This document shows positions 1-10,306 of a stretch of 64,000 nt of DNA, one piece after another. A program made the translations under genes and the position numbers. Below the pieces are notes generated by a model. The model searched no databases. It was not told the DNA's origin and worked only from the letters and a program-made list of their open reading frames with translations. The stretch spans positions 7,755,001 through 7,819,000 of the forward strand of contig OY987272.1 of NCBI GenBank assembly GCA_963920665.1, written 5' to 3'. The stretch's first letter is position 1, and each line of letters opens with the position of its first letter. Source of the DNA: Straminergon stramineum (taxonomy: Eukaryota; Streptophyta; Bryopsida; Hypnales; Calliergonaceae).

Positions 1-344
1 ATCTGTTTGTACATAGTTCATTTCCAATTATATCACAGTAATGCTGAAAAATTACACTCAAGAATCCTCATTATTACTCTAAACCCCTTATGATCACATT
101 AACCTGCAAGGTATTGATGTATGAAGTTGCAAACTCATTACACGATTACTAAGGTGACTACACCTAAATATGTATGAATAAACTTTGTAGACAAATGGGT
201 ATGTAAAGAAGTAGAGATGTTCATCCTTAAAATTTTGTGTGAGAAAGGGAGGTCTTGTTCAATACCATAGTTTGACTTGTAATGAGTGCTCTTGGATAAC
301 CCACAAATATTGACACTGATGTTTAGTGTTGGATAGATAACAAA

Positions 345-524
345 GAATCTCTCTATGTAGGACACAACTACAACTATTCATCCTTGGGATTTTGTGGGAG
401 AGGAGAGATTTTCTACAATACTTTGACCTCCAATGAGTATTTTTTATTTTTTTAAAGTAGATGATGTCACATGGTTCCAAAAGGGTTGATTTCCACTGTC
501 ACTAGTTCGTCCTTTAAGGGTTGA
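345..524 (+). mobile_element. M235 MITE family copy, degraded
   Basis: Shares CCTCCAATGAGTATTTTTTA, AGTAGATGATGTCACATGGT and TGATTTCCACTGTCACTAG with the family; the right end reads AAGGGTTGA instead of GGGGTTAA. Parts of further copies flank it: about 205-290 resembles the middle, and 540-592 repeats the right end (GATGATTTCCACAATCACTA). Confidence 0.6.
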
Positions 525-592
525 GTCAATGATTTACACAATACCAAAAAGGATGATTTCCACAATCACTAGCCCATTGTTTAAAGATTAAG

Positions 593-1542
593 TTCCAAAG
601 TTATTTTGATGAGAGTAAGAATATAGATAGAATCTTTTGTAGATGTGGGATTATTGTAGACAATGGAGCTAAAGTGAAGAAAATGTTTATACCAAATTAG
701 AGAATGAGTAATAGACAACTATGAGTGTGCAAAGAATTAGAATGATCCATTGTTGGTACAATGAGAATTCAACTAGTATACAATATCATTGACATTAAGA
801 TATGAGAAATACACAAATCCAAGGCTATAATACTAACAACCTTGTAAAGGATTCCCTTTGAGGACCTTTGGATTTGGTAGACATTGCTTTCATAATTTAA
901 GCAAAGCAATCAACACTGAAAAATACAAATTCAATGTGCAAAAATACAAGCTTAATTTGAGAAGAATTGAACATGGGGATACATAGAATCTTCCACTCAA
1001 AATTGACACAAGTTCATTTGTACATCTTTCATATTTATCAACGCTTACAAAGGAGAAGTTGAAGCCAATGTCTACAACAAAAGATGGAAAAGACTCAAAA
1101 TAAACATGTTGCTGACTATAATACATGAAAGTACTAAAAACATTGCTATACACAATGTTATATGCCATATTTTTGTATGGTGACCTTTCCAAAAACAACC
1201 TATCCACTTGTGCCATCTTTGTATTTGCTTCCCCCCCCCCCCTAAACACCAATGTTGTTCGAGGCACAAAAGGGACACACCTTTTGCAATTCTTTCCATG
1301 TATTATATATGGAGCTAGTAGATATACCATGTATAAAACACAAATAGCAAATCACTGGTGCATGCAATTGTTTTTTTCCAAATCTGATTGCTCCAATTCT
1401 TTCTCTATCAAACAAATTATTAGTCTCAATTTCCTAACTACCTCTGATTCCTTGGACCAATGAAAGACGGCTCTCTCAACAAGAATTGTTGATATTGGGG
1501 ATCGAATATGGCTAGCATCAGGAAAGTAACCCCCATTGCTTT
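593..1542. other. AT-rich noncoding stretch
   Basis: No gene recognised. Contains a run of 12 C at 1231-1242. The 146-codon minus frame at 890-1330 reads through this run and has no recognisable motif. Confidence 0.3.
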
Positions 1543-1722
1543 AGTATTGTTTCAAAGGGCTCACAATCCAACATTGAAAATATACTATTGCAATATTGCA
1601 AATGTATTGCAACAATACACTTTTAATAGGTATATATATTGAAAATGTATTGTTGCAATACATTTGCAATATTGCAGCAATATACTTTTAATATTGGACT
1701 GTGAGCCCTTTGAAACAGTACT
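1543..1722. mobile_element. Long hairpin MITE-like inverted repeat, 180 bp
   Basis: Arms of about 85 bp start AGTATTGTTTCAAAGGGCTC on the left and complement to AGTACTGTTTCAAAGGGCTC on the right, with scattered mismatches. The interior repeats words such as ATTGCAATATTGCAA. No unambiguous target duplication, so the superfamily is not assigned. Confidence 0.75.
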
Positions 1723-2299
1723 CGGAAACAATGTGGGGGGCTTTTTTCCGATCAGGCTCTCCGCAAGCACGAAACCTTCACCGTTAAGCCATGGCAATAA
1801 AATCCAAGTTTTGTTAGCAATGTTAATTATATGACCACAAACTCTGAAAACTTTGTGACTGAGGCACCTCAATGTCATGGCTAAGCTAACAACGACCATA
1901 AAAACTGCAGCAAATTTTACGAGTGAAATAGAGCTCGTCATCTGTCGTAGCGTTGCATGTGCAGAGAGCTACTGCAGTGATAATTTCTTCCAGACGAAGA
2001 GAAATATGTGAATGATAATAGACCCACAAGAGTGATAGAAGACATAAATACGAGAATCACTAGTGGAAAGATGTGGCACTTCAACCCCAAATTAACTGTG
2101 ATCTGCAGTGTGGAAAATAGGAGCAAGTACACGACAAGCCCCATGCATTCTGCTGTCCTACTCAACAATGAAAAAACTGATTGTGAAAGTTTTAACTATT
2201 CTTCAATAAGGCACTACAGATGACTTTCATCATGACTCTAGGAGTGGTCACAACTTGATTATACCCATAAGGTCTTGAAATTAAATAATAAATCCAACA
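1723..2299 (-). other. Downstream flank / probable 3' UTR of the TRABD gene
   Basis: Moderate GC compared with the sequence beyond 1540. The minus-strand TRABD stop is at 2300-2302. No other gene recognised; open frames of 71-118 codons give no family match. Confidence 0.3.
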
Positions 2300-5200
2300 T
2301 TATCTGTGTCGCAGAAGATAGGCACCCACAGCGATCCCTCCAACTCCTAAAGCTATTGTGCCCCAAAACCACTTCCTGTTAATGGAATTCTTAGCAGGTA
2401 TTGTCAGTAGCTCTTCCACCTGCAAGTGGTGGACATCGCATACGTAGATGTTAAGAATTGTAAACTCAGAAGACGGTCTAATATCAGTTTCTGAAAAATC
2501 CGTTTGAAAGTAACATAAGTGGTCTAATGATCAGAAATAACCCATTCCTGTAAATAAGAGCCTTGTGGGATGGCTCAAGGCAAAAATATAACTTACATTT
2601 ATATCTTCCTTCCAATGCTTCGCAATACCAGAGAGGTGACCCCTTCCAACAACAGCTACAACGGAAGAATACCGACGTGCAACATTCCGAAGACTCGCCA
2701 CCATATACCTGTTCCATGTTCACCCTTTTCAGTGGCATCAAGGAACTTATTTTCTTCACTATGATCTATTTGTGCACCTTGAATAAAGACTTTTATTTAT
2801 CAACATAGTTTTGATTATCAGAATCTCAACTCAATTCAACTTGCTAATATCTGCACATTATATCGTCAAGGATCACATAGAACGAAGTCGAGTGGGCATC
2901 AGAAATGCTTTGCTTACAAGTCTCGTTCTACAACAAGGGTCTCTGAAAGAGAAGGAAAGGTTTTGCTCAGCTCCTGAATCATGAGCGTCACTTCGTCACT
3001 CTGTTCCATCTTCTCCATCTAGTATTGTTACAATTTCAACCACTTCAGTACTTGCTTTTAGAGAAAATCCTACCATGCAAAATCAATTCTGGATGGAACC
3101 AAATGTAAAGCAATTCGCAAACAGTGGATTAGTCCAAAATATCAAAGAGCCCATTTAAGAATGAAGCATCAAGCTAGAAAAAGAGAAAGGTCTGATTCAC
3201 TAATGTTGACTTTGGAAAGATTTTACAGTCATGAGTTAAAACTAGGAGTCATAGGAAAGAGATGAACTTGAGGAACTTGCTCAAAACCCTATAAAAAACG
3301 AAAAATAAGCTACCAACATCACCTTGCAATTTTGCACAATTGGACCAATGCAATAAACAAAGCCTATAATAACCCTGTTTTCAGCGTGAGGCACACCAGA
3401 AGGAAGTGAAGAAGTTTACCAAAGCTTGAAATTCATCCGCACTTGGTAGATCAAACGTGGCGGTCAATATGCCGAACAGTAATTTGATCTTGTGCCAAGT
3501 GCTCATCATTCCCCATGTCCTTTTCAAAGTAATCTGCACGGGTTTGCCGAAGTTAAACCAGCGTAGTATTCTCGCTGTGTCAACCAAACTGAAACTTCTA
3601 CCAGAAAAGTAAACGAAAACTACAAATTCGTCATTGGTGATGATCTGACATTTACGCAACAAATGGATCCAAAATACCTGGATAGGTCGATCTCCGAGAG
3701 TAACCGATGCACTACATTTCACAGCCTCCTCATATGCTATACGAAATTCCGTTCCGGGAGGAATCTCCAGCTTCTCACCCACCTACCAAAGTAACTGAAC
3801 TCATTAAATACGACTGGTTGTCATACCCGCGAACAGGTAAGAGACGCAAATAATCAAAATTTGGTTAAAGGCCATACCTTAGCAAGAAACCAGCTGTACA
3901 TTAAGCCGAAAAGATTCATTTCCTTCTTTCTGTATGATTCAAGCATGCTGCTGAATGTTGGTACCTGGATCATCAGGATGATACAATTGAATCTATGTTG
4001 TGAGCTCACATCGATAACCAATTGATGTCCAAGTAAAAGGAACTTCGTATCCATGTAGAATGATTAGAGAAATGTCCAGCCTAATATGAAAAAGTAGTAT
4101 AGACACTGAATGACCAAGTTCAACAGTATAGACGAGAAAAGCTACCTTGAGATCCCTTGGTAAGAGTATGTTCGTCCTACTTGAACACAGCTCCAAGAAC
4201 ACGACCTGAACAGTTTTTTCAGTACAGTTCCAAGATGTCATTTTCTTTTAACAAAGCTTGTTCTATCCCAATCTCATACTATTAAATAACCTGCAAGTGA
4301 ACCTAGCAGACCCGTAATAAGGCCTGTAAGAAGTTGGGATTTGGAAGCCTACCTCTGGCTTGACGTGTCTGATGAGGGCCTTAACTTCCTCACATGATGC
4401 CTGTGTAAAGGAGTCACAATAATTAGAGTTAGCAATGTATCAAAAAATTCCAATGTGATTCTTTGTAGGATCACGTAATGTTAATAATAAATTCTCTTCC
4501 AAATGTTTTACCAGAACTTCCACCTCGCTAGCCCTACGATTAATACCCTGTTCCCTTATCTTGCTTTTGGGAGTATGAAATTGCTAAATGATAAGATCAC
4601 GATACGAACTTGCTAGCATAAATTTTTCACATACCTTTGAAACATGAGCGGTACCAACGATGTTGACAGTGCACACGCCATCAGGAGCACCAGGTGCACT
4701 TGATTCACACTGCAATTGGATAACGTTCTTTCCAGCTTCCAATGGCAGTTGCTTTGAACTTGGAAGGTACTCAGTCTCTCCTTCAGGAGAAGAACAAACA
4801 GCGGCTTTGTCCGAGTGATGTTGTTCTTCTCTAGCTTCATTTTCGTCAGTGTTGTAAATCGATTCAGATTTAGATTTGTTATTTTCAAAATCGTTTTCTG
4901 GAATATCTTGCACTTCACTCGGCAAAACTTGAGCAACTTCTTCAAGAGGTAATTGCATCAGTTCTCTGCCACTGCCTAGGCCAGTATCAACTACCAGAAG
5001 ATTTCCATTGGTTGCTTCCTCTTTACATAGCATTGAACTATCAATCATGGCTAAATCTGAGGGATTTCCATCCACATTACTGTCAATCAAAGAGTCAGGT
5101 GGAGGGAGGTCGACACTAGAAGCTTCAGTAGCAGGTTCCTCCATCTTAGGTTCCTCAAAATTTCCATTTTCAAGCTCCTCCAGCAATGTGACTGTATCCA

Positions 5201-5717
5201 AGGGGCTTCCAGCGCCATTCCTATCAATTAAAAAGTCAGGTAGATTGAGATTTGAGGTAGAAGCTTCAGCAGCAGGTTCCTCGATCTTAGGTTTCTCACA
5301 TTCTCCATTTTCAAGATGCTCCAGCACTGTACCTGTATCCGAAGGTTGGTTCTCAACATCACCATCTCCACTCAAAAGATCAAAGATAGACTTAGTAACT
5401 TCGGCCTCAAACTCCATCTCAGATTCTTCGGCTGTTTTGGTTTCAAAACGTTCCGATGGTACTGCTAAAGTCGAAGGACTTCCAGCCTTAGTTTCACCCA
5501 TCGCGGAATCAGGCCGAGCTAAGTTTGCATTGGTAATTTCCGCAGGGAACTCCGTATCATGCTTTCTTGGCTCTTCAATGTGAAGGTGCTCCAACACTGA
5601 GGAGAATTCAGCGTTGCTCAGAGCCACTAAAGTATCAGGCAGATCAAGGCCTCTACTGGCATCCTCAACGACAAGCGTGGTCTTAAGTTCATCAATGTCT
5701 CTAGTTTCAAGACTCAT
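2300..5717 (-). CDS. TraB domain-containing protein (TRABD/TRB-like), 9 exons, 609 aa
   Basis: Exons read on the minus strand: 5717-4635, 4400-4353, 4205-4146, 3964-3878, 3782-3678, 3533-3420, 3018-2918, 2708-2597, 2419-2300. All introns are GT-AG and phases join to an open 609-residue frame. Residues 1-345 are acidic and low in complexity. The TraB/PrgY domain begins with IVGTAHVSK (about 353-361), followed by VVFLELCSSR (378-387), YSWFLAK, LKRTWGMMSTWHK and VVGRGHLSGIAKHW (about 552-565). A single hydrophobic helix lies at about 587-606 (WFWGTIALGVGGIAVGAYLL) with the basic end RHR, a tail-anchor pattern. Family knowledge: plant TraB proteins sit on the mitochondrial outer membrane, bind VAP27 at ER contact sites and act in mitophagy. 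I see no clear FFAT core in the N-terminus. The start is the first ATG of the long first exon. Family assignment is firm; exact function is inferred. Confidence 0.88.
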
Positions 5718-6327
5718 TGCTTCAACGGATCAATTGGCATAAATCTCCCGTAATTACGTCTCTATACCATCCACTCAATATTTCTGACCGCGTCAAAGAT
5801 CTGACCTTACGAGAGCCGTGCCTGATCGTTCACGTGAACAATAGTTTTGCACCAATTACCATAATATAGAAGGATTTTCAGGAATCAAATCATCGAATTT
5901 GACCTCTGCAAGCTCATTGTAACAAACAGACAAACACGTAGTAAGTGTCGGAATTCTGCCATCTTATTGTACTCGAAACATATCCTCAAAACGACATACG
6001 AGAACTCTCAATTTACGATCGTATTTAACGCTGTGAATAGAAACTTTGGAAACTGCAGCTTATGTCCCTGGATTGGAGACGTAATAATTTAGGGACATCA
6101 GTTGCAGCTTATATCAAGTGCTTATATAAGTGCGCAAGTATAAATTAAGGATACAAGAACTGAATAAGAAAATACAATCGCAGACAAATACAGGAAGAAA
6201 AGAAAAATTAGGGAAAATGCGTTGAAGATTTGACTCTAAAGCAGCAAAAATAAAAAAACGTTCTCAGTATTCACTCTTAGTCAGCTATATGCTGAACACG
6301 GAAATTGGACTGAGTTTTCCCTCAGAA
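5718..6327 (-). other. Upstream region of the TRABD gene
   Basis: Noncoding. The first about 350 bp are less AT-rich and probably contain the leader and promoter; I cannot place the start site. It ends at the TTAA-type element at 6328. Confidence 0.3.
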
Positions 6328-7254
6328 TTCACCCCTAAAGGATCAATGCCTTTTTTCTGCAAAAAAACCACTCAAAACTGCCATTTCTATAGCAAGGAGT
6401 AAAAGAATTTGAAAATTGTATTTTTTGCACATCTAACTGTAGGATCTTACATCTAACTAGTATGGGAATGTGTGAAAAAAAACCCAAAAATTTTGACCAC
6501 ATACATTGCAAGATATTTGTATTTAAAGTAAAAAAAAAAAGTTTTTCAGCACATTGCGGGACTAGATTATTTGACTTTGAACCTTCCTCACTTTAATTTT
6601 TTTCACTACAGAGTTTTGAGCTTTGAATCTTTACGGAGAATTGAGTTGAGAGTCTAGGAAAAGAAAAGAAATAAAAAAAATTTAATTTTTATTTTTTGAA
6701 AAATTATTAAATAGAAGTAGGTACAAGGAAGAAAGAAAATCTAAATTATTAATACCTCTAAGATGGAAATTAAATGCACTAATACCAATGGTGAGATTGT
6801 TTTAGCAAGCGAATTAAACCATGTGAACCTTTTTCTTTTCTTTAAATTGTAAAAATTACATTCAAAAATGAATCCTACAAGTTATTTTTCAGGAAGATGT
6901 TCTAATTGCTCGGAGAACAAGATTGTCTAGAACATTCTCATAAGAAATCCAAATGGAATGAATAAAAGCTTTCCATGTAGACAAAAATGTAATCTATAAG
7001 GAAAAAAACTAAAAAAAACTAAATTCAAACTTTTGAATTTTTTTTTTGCTGCCCTCTCTCCCTTGTTTTGAGCTTATTTGGACATAACTTTTATTCCCAG
7101 GCACTGAATGAAAAAATTATTATATTTCCACAAAGCTAATCAATTTTTCTATCTTCATAAAAAATTTCAAAAAATCAAAACAAAAATTGAGACCGAAGGT
7201 ACTGCCCGAAATCCTATTTGTCCCCAGAAGGAACAATGGTCTTTTAAGGGTTAA
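6328..7254. mobile_element. TTAA-type element with degenerate TIRs, about 927 bp
   Basis: The left end TTCACCCCTAAAGGATCAATG and the complemented right end TTAACCCTTAAAAGACCATTG agree at 16 of 21 positions. The inside is very AT-rich, without an open frame. It contains the phrase GACATAACTTTTATTCCCAG, similar in style to TAACTTTTGCATCC in the 60560-61539 element. It lies upstream of the TRABD gene. Confidence 0.5.
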
Positions 7255-8665
7255 CGATGAAAATATTAAAGCTCACACACGAAGGTTTACATTCCACTGC
7301 AGATTGGTTAACTCTCTTAGAAAGTAAACCCGCCTGCTTCTACAGACACACAGAATAAAAATCTCAACCAAGAACATCATTCTACAAGAAAAACCTAGTA
7401 CACAACATTGAATAAAAAACATACAATTCCGAGCGCAGCTAAATCACAGCTAAAAGCTTCTCAAGCCACAGTCAGTGAGTTAAGCGAAAAAATAGAGACG
7501 TCATTCCGTACCTTCAAATTCAATCTTAACCAGCTCTCTGTGAACATTTCACCAGACATAACAAAGAAATTCTTCAATTTATCACGATCGAAAGAGACAG
7601 TCGTTGCAAATCCAGAAACATTCACCCTCTCAAGATTGATTACGCTCTTAGCAAGCAAATTAATCCGCGTGCAAAGTCCTACAGTCACTTGACCGTTCTT
7701 TCGACACTGTCGTCGAGAGCAGCTCTCAACACTAAAACTCAAGACAATCCATCACACACGCTTTACAGCAGATTTTCCAACAAACACCTCTGATCCATGG
7801 CGCAATCCAAAAGACGAACTATTTAAAAATAAATAAAAATAGAAAAAGCAGCGAGCGACTTCAAGCAAATTGGGAATCAAACAGCAAGGGCTGAAAAACA
7901 AAATACCTAAAAGTGTACCTCGAAAGAAAACGACTATGAAGCTTCAAATGCCTTCCTGATCGCCAAACTAACACCGCCGGAGCCCTGTGAGGGCGAGTTG
8001 CAACAGAAAAGAGCGAGAGAGAGGGACACTCGAGTATGGGAGGGGTTGGAGACATTGGAACGGGGCTCGGAAGTCTTTTATTCCGGAACGTAGATTTCGG
8101 AAGGAGGAATCTACGCTTTGGATTGCTGCGGAGTTCTGAAATCCACCAAGTATCATTCACGTGAATGGCTATCATATCTTGTGTCAAGAAACTCAGAATC
8201 TCAAAGAATAGGGGTGTCCATTGTGCGGCTTGTGGATCTGATTTATTTATTTGTTATTTGTTTCTGTAGTATTTTGTTTTTCACAAGCATGGAATCTTCA
8301 TTTTTATGAGGGAAAAGCTACTATCTATTAATCTAACAAAGAGTTTGAATACTGCATGACTTTCTCACACTAATCATAATCATATTGATGTTGGATGAAT
8401 GAAGTCTAGTTGGTGTGAACATTTAGATTGAATATACATTGGGAAAAAGCCTTGCATTGCATCAATACTGATGCAATGGGGAATTAGTTTCCTCATGTAG
8501 ATGAAAATTAGACAAATTGGAAGATGATAATCACACTATTTGAAATAATATGACAAAAATATAAGTGTCTTTTCAAGATTTCTTTGCTCATTTATTTACT
8601 TGTTTGTGATCACCAAGGTAATTCAACAAAGGAACTTTTTGCAAGCATCATTTAGTGTTGAAAGT
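7255..8665. other. Noncoding stretch with a GC-richer island at 7960-8110
   Basis: Open frames of 60-108 codons overlap on both strands (for example 7461-7742 minus) and resemble no family. The GC-richer island, with AGAGCGAGAGAGAGGG near 8010, could be a distal TRABD 5' exon or promoter; not provable here. Confidence 0.3.
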
Positions 8666-9276
8666 TTAACCCTTGAACGGCCCTCGGGCTCTTCTTCTAC
8701 GACACCGTACCCAATGAATACGGTCTCTCCCGAATTTCAAGAAGTGCTTTCTCGAAGGCAAGTTGGGATTCCATCTGTTCCGATTGCTGATATGTAAGCG
8801 TGAGGTCATGCAAAAATTTTAGTGAGGCTTCGAATTGAAGCGATGCACAGAATTTTAAGAAAACGTGTCGAACTGTACACGATGCTGGCTTCTACGCCGA
8901 GTTTCTGATTTATTATAAATTCTCTTTTTAGGCGTCAAGCAATTGCTCCAATGGGATGGCCTTACAATGGTGCGGGGACCACCACCAAAAATTTGTAAGT
9001 CGAAATTGCTTGAGGAAGTCTCAAATCTGCTATTCTGATCGCCGTATACATAGGAGCCAGGTCACTGCTGTTCCGTAGGTCTAATCTGGGTATTTTCTTC
9101 ATCCGCGTGCATTCTACCGTGTATTATGAGAACTGGCAACTAGTATTCAATGCGCCTTTGCAATCGCTTGAACTTTGTTGTACATCCGAAATCCAAAATC
9201 AAGCAACCACATGCCCGAATACGTGAAAAACCCAGAGATACGACCATAGAGGGCCTTCAGGCCGTTCAGGGGTTAA
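8666..9276. mobile_element. TTAA-flanked element with 17-bp TIRs, 611 bp, carrying a gene fragment
   Basis: The left end TTAACCCTTGAACGGCC and the complement of the right end, TTAACCCCTGAACGGCC, differ at one base. The outermost TTAA on both sides can be read as a TTAA target duplication with CCC termini, the piggyBac pattern. The inside has clearly higher GC than the flanks and holds a spliced-looking coding fragment (separate entry). No transposase frame. Confidence 0.7.
8675..8994 (+). pseudogene. Two-exon gene fragment captured inside the 8666-9276 element
   Basis: An open stretch starting inside the left TIR reads RPSGSSSTTPYPMNTVSPEF, continues EVLSRRQVGIPSVPIADM, and meets a GTAAGC donor at about 8797. 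After a TTTTTAG acceptor at about 8936 the frame continues RQAIAPMGWPYNGAGTTTKN to a GTAAGT donor at about 8995. The exon-intron junctions keep frame exactly. There is no start or end. I do not recognise the parent protein. Confidence 0.45.
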
Positions 9277-10306
9277 ACTTAAGAAAATTCTAATTATTCC
9301 ATGGTTTCAACAAATTATTTAAAAGAATTTCAAGCTTTAATTCATGAAGGATTTCATATTCAAAAAATTGAAACCATAAAAATAAATAGACAATTAATCG
9401 TTCCTTGGAAATCTTTTTGACACTATAGGTATGTGTCAATGAAGTGTGCAAGCTAAAAAAAACAATCAAATGGTAGGATTTGAAGTTATTCAAAGAAGTT
9501 ATTCATAACTATAAAACTTTTAATAATTTTTGTAGAGATTTGGTAGTTGAGAAGAAATTTGGGAATTTTTTTAGCTTGTCATTCATGATCATGAAAAATA
9601 GGATGCACTTCCCATGATTTATAGGTTGGTGTCTAGTACTAATCAAGTTGAAACTCCAAAATAAGAAAATTAATTTTATAAATTGAAAATGACATTTCAT
9701 GTTGCTATTCTCAATTTCAAAATTAATCTACTCCGACACAGAAGCGTTTGAAACAATACTGGGAGAACGGTACAATTTCGAAATTACCAGACACCCGGCA
9801 ACGTCAAGAGCACCGGTTATCAAGCTCAATTCCGGGTATACATCCTTGCTTAAAGTGCAACCAGAGACGTGGACGGTCTTCAACAATTGGCAACGTGGGC
9901 AGGCCCTTGGCATCCACGTCAGCCCTAAAATCATATTGGAGCTCCTCATTCTATTCATCGTCCCTTCCAAAGTTCCAATGCATTCACCCCCGCGATCACC
10001 TCCAATTCCAATGGAAGCTCCCACACAGATCACTTCGCGAATTCTCCATCGCACTTTACTTCATCTTTTTTGCACGAATTTTCCGACCATTTGAGAAACA
10101 ACTCGAACAAAAACCATCGAGTATGGTTCCTGCGGTGCAATTTTAGCGAGGGCTCTTACAGGCTTCAATTGTCGCAATTCAGTATAATGACCTGGTTTGA
10201 TCGACGCTGGGATTGTGGTCGAAAGAGTTGGAATGCAAGCGAGATCCTTCTTTGAAGACCGCATTGTGTGAATTTCGGGGGTTCAGTTTAGAGAACTCGG
10301 GACACG
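9277..10306 (+). other. Upstream region of the COQ8-like gene
   Basis: AT-rich to about 9720, then closer to 48% GC up to the ATG. The second half probably holds promoter and leader. Overlapping open frames of 104-132 codons on both strands look fortuitous. Confidence 0.35.

Noticed and set aside
890..1330. 146-codon minus-strand frame
   Set aside because: Crosses a 12-C homopolymer, has biased composition and no domain; treated as chance.
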